From Ignavibacteriota bacterium (lineage in GTDB: Bacteria; Bacteroidota; Ignavibacteria; UBA10030; UBA6906), in the NCBI GenBank assembly GCA_003162215.1, contig PMMO01000109.1, positions 1 through 43,668 of the forward strand: a DNA stretch of 43,668 nt, in the 5' to 3' direction. Every line of letters starts with the position of its first letter. The stretch's first letter is position 1. The position numbers and the translations under genes were made by a program. Shown one piece after another: positions 8,575 to 17,166 of this stretch. Under the pieces are notes generated by a model, which made no database searches, was not told where the DNA came from, and was given only the letters and a program-made list of their open reading frames with translations.

Positions 8575-9444
8575 TTACCGGGCATTCTCAAATTGGGTGA
8601 CCTGCTCCAGATCGGCCTTGATCAGATCACGATACGACTGCATGTACTGGTCGAGCACTTGAGGATCAGTGAGCTGCAAATGGTCGAGCGACTGGGAATC
8701 GAAATCGAGCCCTTTGTCGAAGTCCACCGCCTGTGCACTCATCCGTATAGCAAAAACGTCCGCACAATGGATCAGGGCGACCAAATCCTTGTTCTTGTCG
8801 GCGCGTGACGGACTGTGGTGAAAACGGATGGCCTCCACCAGATGATCCGGGAGATTCCACCGTTCCGCCAGCCATCCCCCAACCTCGGCGTGCGTCACGC
8901 CCAACACGCTTTCTTCCGCTTCGATGGCATTCAGGTCCGTTTCCTGCAGGATTTCCACAATGCGTTTGTATTCATTCCGGAAATACCGGTGCAATACCGA
9001 GATCCCCATGTCATGCAACAATCCACCAACGAAGACTTCACCGCTCACACGGTACCCCAGGTCCCGCGCGAGCCGGCGCGCAATGACCCCGCTGGTAATG
9101 GAGTGATCCCAGAAGCCTTTGGCATCAAAAACAGCATCGGATTTCTTCTGTAGTGAACTGACCAGTGATATACTGATCACGATTTCCTTTAATGCGTCGT
9201 ACCCGAGAACAATGATGGCAAAGTCAATGGTTGATATCCTGCGCGGGAAACCGTAGAATGGCGAATTGGCAATCTTCAGTACCTTCGCTGTTAGAGCCTG
9301 ATCGGTGGAAATCAGTTTCCCGAGCCTTGACGCACTTGTCTTGGGATTGTCCACCAGTTCCACCACTTCCATGGCGATCGTGGGAAGTGCAGGCAACTGG
9401 ATGATCGTCTGCACTTTCTCCTTGATGTAGTCCGGTGACATCAT
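8575..9444 (-). CDS. HDOD-domain signalling protein
   Basis: The 289-aa product is a single HDOD domain, a relative of HD phosphohydrolases that usually acts as a signalling or scaffold module. Residues 17-22 (LPALPT) begin the domain. ISTDQALTAKVLKIANSPFY (46-65) is the characteristic HDOD segment, and GLLHDMG (141-147) keeps the His-Asp pair. FHHSP occurs further on. Whether it hydrolyses anything cannot be told from sequence. The start ATG 9444 overlaps the stop of the sigma region-4 gene (ATGA), and the next gene encodes a GAF histidine kinase, a pairing repeated at the other end of the window. Confidence 0.92.
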   Translation of the reverse strand: MMSPDYIKEKVQTIIQLPALPTIAMEVVELVDNPKTSASRLGKLISTDQALTAKVLKIANSPFYGFPRRISTIDFAIIVLGYDALKEIVISISLVSSLQKKSDAVFDAKGFWDHSITSGVIARRLARDLGYRVSGEVFVGGLLHDMGISVLHRYFRNEYKRIVEILQETDLNAIEAEESVLGVTHAEVGGWLAERWNLPDHLVEAIRFHHSPSRADKNKDLVALIHCADVFAIRMSAQAVDFDKGLDFDSQSLDHLQLTDPQVLDQYMQSYRDLIKADLEQVTQFENAR

Positions 9445-9743
9445 GTCAGATCGTCTCGTCGTTTCTCATTGTCAGCAATGCGGGATGCCAGATGTGACAG
9501 CGCCCGGGTGTGGAGCTGTTCGGCTTCATCAGCCGCCATTCCCAGCACGACGGCCATTTCTTCGCACGCTAAACCCTCTTCGTAGCACAGCGCAAGTGCG
9601 AGACGTTCGCGTGCCGGGAGTTCTGCGATGGCATTCGCCAACCACGTCCGGGCGGATGCGTCGTTCTCTGGCCCTGCCGGCAGTAACGATACCTCGCTGC
9701 TTGAGGCCAGGTGTTTCAGGGCTCGTGTCACCGTGCTGTTCAC
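9441..9743 (-). CDS. Sigma-70 region-4-only protein, FliA paralogue lacking regions 2 and 3
   Basis: The 100-aa product aligns without gaps to the C-terminal region 4 of the FliA encoded just upstream: NAIAELPARERLALALCYEE against EAIERLSERDRTVIALYYYE, continuing through the helix-turn-helix. I count about 19 identities over 53 positions. No region 2 (core and -10 binding) is present, and the recognition helix (AADEAEQLHTRALSHL against TEGRVSQIHSEVLRQL) has lost basic and polar residues and gained acidic ones. It is therefore unlikely to be a working sigma factor. It may bind RNA polymerase beta flap or FliA, or be a domain relic under coupling. The start is a GTG with GAGAGG upstream, 70 nt after fliA. 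Confidence 0.8.
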   Translation of the reverse strand: MNSTVTRALKHLASSSEVSLLPAGPENDASARTWLANAIAELPARERLALALCYEEGLACEEMAVVLGMAADEAEQLHTRALSHLASRIADNEKRRDDLT

Positions 9744-9813
9744 ATTTCCTCTCCCATCTAGTTTAGAACTCCCTGTTGTTCACATCCCTCTATCCCAAGC
9801 ATGGCACTTTCCG

Positions 9814-10569
9814 TCAGACCTCCATGGCAAGGAGACGGCTGCGAAGTTGCCGCAGCACTTCGGAGTGGATTTGCGAAACACGACCTTCCGTCAGATTCAA
9901 AATTTTGGCGATTTCCGTGAACTTCAACTCTTCGTAATAATACAGTGCAATCACCGTGCGATCCCTCTCGGAGAGCCGCTCAATCGCCTCCGTCAGGGTG
10001 GCACGTGTCTCTTCATCTCCAAGTCGCTCCAGCGGACTCGGAGCCTCAGAGGCTGCTTGATCCAACGGTTCGGGGCTCTGGCTCTCTGTCACAATTTCCA
10101 CTTCGCGGACGACTGTCGACCCGCTCCCCAGCATTTTCCGGAATTCCTCAATCGACATGAAAAGTTTGCTGGCGATCTCCTCATCGAGAGGTTCGCGGCC
10201 GTGCTCCTGCATCACTTCGTGCGCAGCCTTGCCGACTTTGCGTGTGGTCTCGCGCACTGAACGTGGCACCCAGTCCAGCTTCCGCATCTCATCGAGAATC
10301 GCTCCGCGAATTCGTGGAACGGCGTATGTTTCGAACTTGACGCCCTGGGACGGCGAAAACCGATCAATAGCCGTCAGCAACCCCAGGACACCAAAATGCA
10401 CGACGTCGTTGTATTCCAGACCGTGCCCCCTGCCCTGTTGCTGCAAACCGAATTTGCTCACAACATACCGCACCAGGTCCATGTACTGGAGAACCAGCTC
10501 GCGCTTCAGTCCCGCCTCATGCGTCTGTAGGAATTGCCCCCACAGATCCTGTGTCGCCATCTCCGTCAT
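9814..10569 (-). CDS. fliA: FliA, sigma-28 factor for late flagellar genes
   Basis: The 251-aa product is a FliA/WhiG-family sigma factor. Region 2 is seen in LVRYVVSKFG, GLLTAIDRFSPSQGVKFETY and AVPRIRGAILDEMRKLDWVP, with region 3 in RSVRETTRKVGKAAHEVMQE. Region 4 ends the protein with ALYYYEELKFTEIAKILNLT and EGRVSQIHSEVLRQL. It directs transcription of filament, motor and chemotaxis genes. ATG 10569 has only a weak ribosome site (GGGCGA), and ATG 10560 is an alternative. Its usual anti-sigma factor FlgM is not found anywhere in this window. Confidence 0.97.
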   Translation of the reverse strand: MTEMATQDLWGQFLQTHEAGLKRELVLQYMDLVRYVVSKFGLQQQGRGHGLEYNDVVHFGVLGLLTAIDRFSPSQGVKFETYAVPRIRGAILDEMRKLDWVPRSVRETTRKVGKAAHEVMQEHGREPLDEEIASKLFMSIEEFRKMLGSGSTVVREVEIVTESQSPEPLDQAASEAPSPLERLGDEETRATLTEAIERLSERDRTVIALYYYEELKFTEIAKILNLTEGRVSQIHSEVLRQLRSRLLAMEV

Positions 10570-10589
10570 TCAGTCTCGCCCTGATACGC

Positions 10590-10856
10590 TCACGATGGTG
10601 AACCTGTCTGTTGTGAGTGCGGTTCAGTCACCGGTGAAGCCTGGCGATGTTCCGCACGCGGTTTCTCGGGCGCGCTCTTCTTTGTTTTCTTCATCGACGC
10701 AATGATCACGAAAATCACCGCCTGCACGAGTACAATGGCGATGAAGACGATGAAGGAGCGCAGCACCATATCCAAAAGAGGCATTCCTTGCGTGCCGAAA
10801 TACAGAGCTGACACGAAGAATCCCAGCAGACCTACTTGAAACATGACCTTTGTCAT
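10590..10856 (-). CDS. Small membrane protein of unknown function between flhG and fliA
   Basis: I do not recognise this 88-aa protein. It has two hydrophobic segments, about residues 5-22 and 32-53, followed by a Lys-rich stretch MKKTKKSAPEKPR and a hydrophilic tail, so it is probably a two-pass inner-membrane protein with a cytoplasmic C-terminus. Its start overlaps the flhG stop by 4 nt (ATGA), and fliA begins 20 nt after its stop. That tight coupling suggests a role connected with flagellar number control or FliA, but no function can be assigned. Confidence 0.75.
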   Translation of the reverse strand: MTKVMFQVGLLGFFVSALYFGTQGMPLLDMVLRSFIVFIAIVLVQAVIFVIIASMKKTKKSAPEKPRAEHRQASPVTEPHSQQTGSPS

Positions 10857-11692
10857 AGGGCCACCGACAAATTGACCGACCCATGAATTTCATTTTTCAA
10901 GAGCGTGCGCGCCAGCTTGTGTATGGAGAGGGCCGCCGTAGATCGGGGATAACGCCGCACCAATGGCTCCTGGTTGCGGATTGCCTCACTAACACGTTCG
11001 TCCCGGGGAATACACCCGGCACATCCGATTTCCCTCCGCAGGAAATGCCGCACCGCAGCCTGTAGCTTTTCGAACGTCTCTTCTCCTTCGCGAGGCGTCC
11101 GCACGCCATTTACCACTACACTCACCGGCTGCACCATCCCGCCCAGGCTGATCACCTTGATCAGGGCATACGCATCCATGATAGCGGTCGGTTCCGGCCC
11201 CGTCACCAACAACACCGTGTCCGCTTCTTCCGTATACTGTACGATCTCGGGGGTTAAGCCGGCAGCGGTATCGATCATCACCACATCCACAGCACCGTCC
11301 ATCCCGATCAATCCACCGACGAGATCGCGCTGCGCGTCCGGGCCCAGCTGCGGGTAGTCCAATTCACCGGAGCTTCCCGCCAGCAATCGGACACCGTCGC
11401 CGAGAGTCACCAGGGCATCTTCTATGTCGCACTCTGCGCGCAAGACATGGGCGAGACGAAAGCGTGGTGTCACCCCGCTCATGATATCCAGGCCCGCGAG
11501 GTTCGCATCGGCATCCAACAGCACGACCTTCACCCCGAGATCCGCAAGCACCATCGCGGTGTTGAGGGCCAACGTACTCTTTCCCACACCGCCTTTGCCA
11601 CTGGTCACGGTAATCACATACGGTTTGGGGGCGCGTGACGCCTGCGCATAAACTCCTGCAATCTGCCTCATCCGTGTCGCCTGATCATGCAT
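10853..11692 (-). CDS. flhG: FlhG (FleN/YlxH), MinD-like ATPase controlling flagellar number
   Basis: The 279-aa product is a MinD/ParA-type ATPase. The deviant Walker A SGKGGVGKST is at residues 31-40, followed by LLDADANLAGLDIM and the switch/Walker B segment VVMIDTAAG. The N-terminus MHDQATRMRQ matches the DQAxxLR helix by which FlhG stimulates the FlhF GTPase. This decides the start: ATG 11692, overlapping the flhF stop by 8 nt with GGGAG upstream, rather than ATG 11755, which would add about 21 residues. FlhG limits flagellar number and assists C-ring assembly in polar and few-flagella bacteria. Confidence 0.95.
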   Translation of the reverse strand: MHDQATRMRQIAGVYAQASRAPKPYVITVTSGKGGVGKSTLALNTAMVLADLGVKVVLLDADANLAGLDIMSGVTPRFRLAHVLRAECDIEDALVTLGDGVRLLAGSSGELDYPQLGPDAQRDLVGGLIGMDGAVDVVMIDTAAGLTPEIVQYTEEADTVLLVTGPEPTAIMDAYALIKVISLGGMVQPVSVVVNGVRTPREGEETFEKLQAAVRHFLRREIGCAGCIPRDERVSEAIRNQEPLVRRYPRSTAALSIHKLARTLLKNEIHGSVNLSVAL

Positions 11693-12932
11693 GGGCCGTT
11701 TCTCCCGCGAAAACCATTGCCGCAAATTGTGCGGCATCAATCGTCCGGATATCATCCGGCACCGCTTGCCCGGTCGTCACGTACGACAACGGTAGGTGAT
11801 GCCGGTGGACGAGGCTGAGCAATGGTCCATAGGTCACAGCTTCATCAAGTTTCGAAAAGAGGAGCCGATTCGGCTTCACAACCTTGAACTGATCGACGAT
11901 ATCTTCTGCGGTCCTGAGATTGGTCGATGCATTGACGACGAGATGCGTTTCATCCGGGTCGGCCGCCGTAACGAACCTGGCCAGGTCGGTCAATTCCTTG
12001 CGCGAGCGCTGACTCCGTCCGACCGTATCCACGAAGATGATGTCCTTCGCGCGGAACTTCCGAAGAGCCGTGGGCATCTCTGAAGGCTTGTACACTACTT
12101 CCATCGGGATGTCGGCAATTCCTGCAAAGGTGCGGAGCTGTTCAATCGCACCAATGCGGTAGGTGTCTGCCGAAATCAAGCCAACATCCTGCCCGTTCAC
12201 CAATTTGTGGATTGCTGCAAGTTTGGCAATCGTGGTCGTCTTCCCCACACCCGTTGGGCCGACCAGAGCAATCACGCGCGATTTCTTCTTCCGGGCGCGT
12301 TCCGGACCGGCCTGGGGAATCAATCCTGCGAGCGCTGCAACAATCTGCCGTTCGAGATACTGCTTGTTAGCCATCTGATCCTGGTTCGACCGGGACAGCA
12401 CCGCCTGCACCACATCCGCTGCCAGCTGCTCTTCCACTTCATGCTGCACCAGTCGGCTGAAGGCTTTTTGCAGCGTGTCCGGCAGAGCGGGCATCCGTGA
12501 GTATTTCAGATGCTCTGCAATGGCCTTCAGTGTACCTTTGACATCTTCCATGTCGCCGCGGAGTTCGACGAGGTCCCCGGGATCTTGGGCGCGGCGCGAC
12601 GGGCGATGTTCATCCCGGCCGCCACGTTCGTACTGCGTCGCAATCTTTCGCAGGCTCGCGAGCGTGTCCTGCTCTTCAAGCTCCTGCGCGTTGTGTCCAA
12701 GCTGCTGCTGGAAACCCGGTGCAGCAGGACGGCTGCGGTAGGCATTCTGCTGCCCCGGCACGATGTCATCGATCGCGGCAGTGATTTCAAACGCATCACG
12801 ACCAAAGAAATTCAGCGGTCCGCCGCGAGGGATCCTGCGGCTGCTCACAACAATGGCATCAGGTCCCAGCTCCCGCTTCATCTGCTCGGTGGTCTCTTTG
12901 AGCGTGTGCCCGATGAACCTCTTAATTCTCAT
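11685..12932 (-). CDS. flhF: FlhF, SRP-type GTPase for flagellar placement
   Basis: The 415-aa product has an N-terminal basic B domain (MRIKRFIGHTLKETTEQMKR), a linker and helical N domain, and an SRP/FtsY-type G domain. Its P-loop GPTGVGKTT begins at residue 225, G2/insertion residues are ISADTYRIGAIEQL, and DTVGRS stands where DTAGRS is usual. LLFSKLDEAVTYGPLLS ends the G domain. FlhF marks the site of flagellar assembly and is regulated by FlhG. It overlaps the end of flhA by 11 nt. Confidence 0.97.
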   Translation of the reverse strand: MRIKRFIGHTLKETTEQMKRELGPDAIVVSSRRIPRGGPLNFFGRDAFEITAAIDDIVPGQQNAYRSRPAAPGFQQQLGHNAQELEEQDTLASLRKIATQYERGGRDEHRPSRRAQDPGDLVELRGDMEDVKGTLKAIAEHLKYSRMPALPDTLQKAFSRLVQHEVEEQLAADVVQAVLSRSNQDQMANKQYLERQIVAALAGLIPQAGPERARKKKSRVIALVGPTGVGKTTTIAKLAAIHKLVNGQDVGLISADTYRIGAIEQLRTFAGIADIPMEVVYKPSEMPTALRKFRAKDIIFVDTVGRSQRSRKELTDLARFVTAADPDETHLVVNASTNLRTAEDIVDQFKVVKPNRLLFSKLDEAVTYGPLLSLVHRHHLPLSYVTTGQAVPDDIRTIDAAQFAAMVFAGETAHA

Positions 12933-15018
12933 TCGCTGCCTCGAGTTTGCCTATGAATTCAACCTCGGTGTCCGGTGGCAATTCCGTAAACGACAACACG
13001 GCAATGTTCGGAAACGATGTGTGAATCAGTCTGTGAAAATAGGGTCGTACCGTCGCCGCACACAACACCCTCGGCGTCACTCCATGGGCCTTGCACATCT
13101 CACTGTTGGCCGTCAGACTGTGATGCACCGCCTGGATCGTTTCGGGTGCAAGGCCCAGACTGGGACTGCTTTCTCGCTGGTTCTGGAGGGCGGAGGTGAT
13201 CATTTGTTCCAGCGGCGGATCCATGGCGATGGCATGAATGACGCCGCGCCCATCGCTGTACAATCTCGCGATCGTCTCCGAAAGCGAATGACGCACATAT
13301 TCCGTCAACACGTCGATGTTCTTGGTGACACGCGAGTAGTCGGCAAGGGACTCAAGAATCGTCACCAGATCGCGAATGGGTATGCCTTCGCGCAGAAGAT
13401 TTTGCAGTACTTTCTGAATTGTACCCGTCGGCAACAAGTCGACACTGAGTTCTTCGACCACGGCGGGATAGTCCTTTTTGAGATTCTCAATAAGTTTCTT
13501 CGTGTCCTGGCGGCCAAGAATCTTGTCCGCGCTGCTGCGCAATATCTCCTGCAGATGGGTTGCGAGCACCGCCGAGGGCTCGACGACCGTGAAGCCCATC
13601 AATTCCGCCTGTTCCCGCTCGCCCGCCAGTATCCATATGGCAGGCAGTCCGAATGCCGGTTCCTGCACTTCGACGCCCGGCACCGCGCCGTCTGCGGTTC
13701 CGGGATTCATCGCGAGGAAGCGATCCATCAACAACGTACCGCTTGCCGCAACATTGCCGCGGATCTTCACGACGTACTGATTGGGGTCAAGCTGCAAATT
13801 GTCTCTCACTCTCACCGGCGGGATGACAATGCCGAGATCGATTGCCAGTTGCCGCCGCATGTTGGTGATGCGTGCGAACAGGTCCCCGTCGCGTGCTTCG
13901 TCCACAAGCGTTATCAGCCCGTACCCGATCTCGAGTTCAACCGGATCAACCTGGAGATAGTCTTCGACCTTCTCTTCCTTTGGCGCCGCTGCGGGAGCCG
14001 CCACGGGTTCCGACACCTGCACCTTCTGATGCTGCATCGTTACGTATCCCACACCGCCCGCCAGCACGCCGAGCATGAGAAAGGGAATGGTGGGAAGCCC
14101 TGGAACGATCGCAAACATCAGCAACGCTCCTGAGGCGATCAGCATTGCCTTCGGCCGTCCGAACACCTGACCCCGGATTTCCTTGTCGAAGGCATTGCCG
14201 GCTGCACTGCGGGTAACTATCAGACCGGACGACACGGCCACGATCAAGGCCGGTATCTGCGTCACTAACCCATCCCCTACCGTGAGTAGCGTGTAGGTCT
14301 GAAGCGCATCCGTGAACGCCATGCCCTTCTGTGCAACGCCGATCACAAACCCGCCGAGGATATTGACGATATTAATCAACAATCCTGCGATGGCATCACC
14401 TTTGACGAATTTGCTTGCGCCGTCCATTGCACCGTAGAATTCCGCTTCGCGCCCGATTTCCCGCCGGCGCTCACGCGCTTCCTTCTCCGTGATCGTGCCG
14501 GCGTTTAGATCCGCATCAATCGCCATCTGCTTCCCGGGCATGCCATCCAACGTGAAACGGGCCGCCACCTCAGCAATACGCCCGGCACCCTTGACGATGA
14601 CGACAAACTGGATCAATACCAGAATCAAGAAGATGATGAACCCGACAACGTAGTTCCCCTTTACAACGAACGACCCGAACGCAGAGATTACTTCCCCTGC
14701 GTACGCTTCCCCCAGTATCAATCGGGTCGACGCAACATTGAGTCCGAGACGGAAGATTGTCAGAATCAGCAATAACCCCGGGAAGACCGAGATTTCCAGA
14801 GGGTTGGTCAAATACATCGACACTATGAGGATCAGAATGGCGATGGCAATATTCGTCGCCAGGAGAACATCCAGGAGAATCGGCGGAATCGGAATGATCA
14901 TCAGCGCAAGAATCAGGATCACGCTGACAGCGAGAACCACGTCGCTGTTCGCACCGATCATGCGGAGAGCCGGCAGATTCATTATGCTGCGTGCACGTGT
15001 TGTGGCAACAGCTTCCAT
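12922..15018 (-). CDS. flhA: FlhA, export-gate protein
   Basis: The 698-aa product, of normal family length, is the large export-gate subunit. The N-terminal half has about eight transmembrane segments, with the FHIPEP-family signatures NPLEISVFPGLLLILTIFRL and FTLDGMPGKQMAIDADLNAG. The C-terminal half (from about residue 350) is the cytoplasmic docking domain for substrates and chaperones. It forms the nonameric ring beneath the FliPQR-FlhB channel. The gene follows flhB by 4 nt. Confidence 0.98.
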   Translation of the reverse strand: MEAVATTRARSIMNLPALRMIGANSDVVLAVSVILILALMIIPIPPILLDVLLATNIAIAILILIVSMYLTNPLEISVFPGLLLILTIFRLGLNVASTRLILGEAYAGEVISAFGSFVVKGNYVVGFIIFLILVLIQFVVIVKGAGRIAEVAARFTLDGMPGKQMAIDADLNAGTITEKEARERRREIGREAEFYGAMDGASKFVKGDAIAGLLINIVNILGGFVIGVAQKGMAFTDALQTYTLLTVGDGLVTQIPALIVAVSSGLIVTRSAAGNAFDKEIRGQVFGRPKAMLIASGALLMFAIVPGLPTIPFLMLGVLAGGVGYVTMQHQKVQVSEPVAAPAAAPKEEKVEDYLQVDPVELEIGYGLITLVDEARDGDLFARITNMRRQLAIDLGIVIPPVRVRDNLQLDPNQYVVKIRGNVAASGTLLMDRFLAMNPGTADGAVPGVEVQEPAFGLPAIWILAGEREQAELMGFTVVEPSAVLATHLQEILRSSADKILGRQDTKKLIENLKKDYPAVVEELSVDLLPTGTIQKVLQNLLREGIPIRDLVTILESLADYSRVTKNIDVLTEYVRHSLSETIARLYSDGRGVIHAIAMDPPLEQMITSALQNQRESSPSLGLAPETIQAVHHSLTANSEMCKAHGVTPRVLCAATVRPYFHRLIHTSFPNIAVLSFTELPPDTEVEFIGKLEAANEN

Positions 15019-15022
15019 GTTC

Positions 15023-16111
15023 TCAGTTCATTTCGTAGGACGACTGCTTCTGGTTTCTGAGGCGGTAGATGTAGGCCAGCAACTGTGCCACCGCCTGGAA
15101 CAGCTTTTCGGGAATCTCCTCACCGATATCCACTGACCTGTAGAGCGCTTGCGCGAGCGGCCGATCTTCGACGATAGGTACCTGATGCTCAAGGGCAATC
15201 TCTTTGATCTTCAATGCCAACAGATCCGCCCCTTTGGCAACGACATTCGGCGCGTGCATCTCGTCTGCATCGTATCTCAAGGCAATTGCGAGATGGGTCG
15301 GGTTGGTGACCACCACATCCGCTTTGGGAACGTCCGCCATCATGCGCCTGTAGGCAATCCGCCGCTGGATGGTGCGCACCCGATTCCTTACCATCGGATC
15401 GCCTTCCGTCGCTTTCGTCTCTTCTTTCACCTCTTCCTTGCTCATCCGCATTTCGCGTTCATACTCGAACCGCTGGTAAAAGAAGTCGAACACTGCAAGG
15501 ACCATGAACACCAATCCGGTGCGCAACCCTACGCTGAAGGCAGAGCGACCGATGAACCCGAGGAGTCCCACTACGTCGCTCTGGACGAGCGCCGGGCTCT
15601 CGGCGATCACATCCTGCACCGACCACCAGGCCACCATGCCGACCATCCCGACTTTGGCAAGGCTCTTGACGAGTTCGATGAGCGAGCGACGTGAAATGAG
15701 TATCTTTTTGACGCCGGTGAGTGGATTGATCTTTTCAAAGCTCGGCCGCATCACTTCCGGGGAATACACGAATCCCACCTGAAGGTACGCCGCCGCAACA
15801 CCCACACCCATGATGCCGAGGATCACCGGAGCGAGAAGAGCACCCACCGTCATGACACCACGCACAGCCATGCCATGAAGATTGGCCAGCGTCAACGTCG
15901 TCGTTCCGGAATGCAGAAGCGAGTCCCGCACGACCTCCGCCAGGCCGCCCACCAGAGCCGTGCCGCCGAAAGAAATGATCAGCAGACCGAAGAGCAGCAC
16001 AAACGCGGAGTTCAACTCTACGCTCCGGGGTATCTTTCCCTTCCGCCGCGATTCTTCTCGCTTCTTGTCGCTGGCGGGTTCGGTTTTTTCCTGATAGGAT
16101 TCGTCCGCCAT
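15023..16111 (-). CDS. flhB: FlhB, export-gate substrate-specificity switch
   Basis: The 362-aa product has four transmembrane segments in its N-terminal 210 residues and a cytoplasmic domain with the autocleavage site NPTH at residues 270-273 (VVVTNPTHLAIALRY). Cleavage there, with FliK measuring the hook, switches export from hook to filament substrates. The conserved GDPMVRNRVRTIQRRIAYRR lies just upstream of the site. The start ATG 16111 lies 3 nt after the fliR stop. Confidence 0.98.
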   Translation of the reverse strand: MADESYQEKTEPASDKKREESRRKGKIPRSVELNSAFVLLFGLLIISFGGTALVGGLAEVVRDSLLHSGTTTLTLANLHGMAVRGVMTVGALLAPVILGIMGVGVAAAYLQVGFVYSPEVMRPSFEKINPLTGVKKILISRRSLIELVKSLAKVGMVGMVAWWSVQDVIAESPALVQSDVVGLLGFIGRSAFSVGLRTGLVFMVLAVFDFFYQRFEYEREMRMSKEEVKEETKATEGDPMVRNRVRTIQRRIAYRRMMADVPKADVVVTNPTHLAIALRYDADEMHAPNVVAKGADLLALKIKEIALEHQVPIVEDRPLAQALYRSVDIGEEIPEKLFQAVAQLLAYIYRLRNQKQSSYEMN

Positions 16112-16114
16112 GAC

Positions 16115-16879
16115 TTACAATGTCCTCACCAAAAGCACGAGTTCTTCCTCGAAGTGCAGCAAGAGCTGTTTAAATGCATACACCAGAATTGGCGCCGCCG
16201 CCATGAGTACCATGACCCCGACGGCAATCTTAATAGGAAAGCTGATGATGAACACGTTGACCTGTGGTGCAACCCTCGCCAGCACTGCAAGTGCAAGGTT
16301 CAGGAGAAATGATGCCACCACAATCGGTGCCGCGCATTTCATGCCGACTATAAAGATCAAACCGGTCATATGCAGAAATTGGTCGACAGTTGCCGCCGTG
16401 AGTACCAGACCTCCGAGCGGCACAGCATCATAGCTCAACACCAGTGCCTGGAGGATGAACTGTGGGCCGTTCAACAACAAGAACACGAGCACCATCGCGA
16501 GGTACAGGAAATTGCCTATGACATTGTTGGGCCCTGTTTCCGGATCAAATGCCGTCGCAAGAGAGAGCCCCAGATCAAAACCGATCAATTCGCCGGCGGC
16601 TTGCGCCCCTGCAAAAATGAGCCCGGAAGCGAAGCCGATCGCCAACCCCGTAACCGCCTCTTGCATCGCCAGCACCGCGAGGGAGCCCAACGCCAGATCC
16701 ACATGGATCCCGCGGGCCATCATGACGGGGTAGAGCACCAGCGCCATGAACACGCCAAGTCCGACTTTTGTCTGCACCGGCACGGCAGCGTGCCCCAGTA
16801 CCGGCGCCAGCACAATCATCGACGCGGCACGCAGAAATAGGAGCATGAACAGCACGAACTGGAGGACGTATACTTCCAT
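16115..16879 (-). CDS. fliR: FliR, export-gate membrane protein
   Basis: The 254-aa, highly hydrophobic product has about six membrane segments. The N-terminus VLQFVLFMLLFLRAASMIVL continues to APVLGHAAVPVQTKVGLGVF, followed by EAVTGLAIGFASGLIFAGAQ and GELIGFDLGLSLATAFDPET. These match the FliR/SpaR/EscT family of the export channel. Position after fliQ and before flhB, with gaps below 6 nt, is canonical. Confidence 0.97.
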   Translation of the reverse strand: MEVYVLQFVLFMLLFLRAASMIVLAPVLGHAAVPVQTKVGLGVFMALVLYPVMMARGIHVDLALGSLAVLAMQEAVTGLAIGFASGLIFAGAQAAGELIGFDLGLSLATAFDPETGPNNVIGNFLYLAMVLVFLLLNGPQFILQALVLSYDAVPLGGLVLTAATVDQFLHMTGLIFIVGMKCAAPIVVASFLLNLALAVLARVAPQVNVFIISFPIKIAVGVMVLMAAAPILVYAFKQLLLHFEEELVLLVRTL

Positions 16880-16884
16880 CGGAA

Positions 16885-17154
16885 TCAGTGGCCCAGACCC
16901 GGTATTTGATTAAAGACGTTCACGGTAAACGTGATCATGATTTCCATCATCCACGGCAGCGTAAGAACCGCTACGATTGCCACGATGATGATCTTCGGGA
17001 CAAAGGTCAGCGTGATCTCCTGGATCGACGTTGCGGCCTGGAATATGGCAATGAGCAAACCAACGATCAGCGACAGCAGCAGCATTGGCGCAGAGACGAG
17101 CAACGTTGTGTAGAATGCTTCACGGAACAGGTACACCACCATTTGTTCTGTCAT
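16885..17154 (-). CDS. fliQ: FliQ, export-gate membrane protein
   Basis: The product has 89 aa, the standard FliQ length, with two transmembrane helices and the signature GLLIAIFQAATSIQEITLTF. ATG 17154 is chosen over GTG 17166 because GGAG lies 7 nt upstream and the length then equals the family norm. It packs around FliP and FliR in the secretion channel. Confidence 0.96.
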   Translation of the reverse strand: MTEQMVVYLFREAFYTTLLVSAPMLLLSLIVGLLIAIFQAATSIQEITLTFVPKIIIVAIVAVLTLPWMMEIMITFTVNVFNQIPGLGH

Positions 17155-17166
17155 CGCCCGCTCCAC

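Noticed and set aside
11693-11755. Longer FlhG from ATG 11755
   Set aside because: It would overlap flhF by 71 nt, and the DQAxxLR-like motif belongs at the extreme N-terminus, as with ATG 11692.
12763-14133. Long plus-strand open frame of 456 codons
   Set aside because: It is antisense to flhA and flhF, has low-complexity His/Arg-rich composition and no recognisable domain. Such shadows arise from codon bias in the real minus-strand genes. The same applies to the plus-strand frames at 16888-18141 and 33862-35190.
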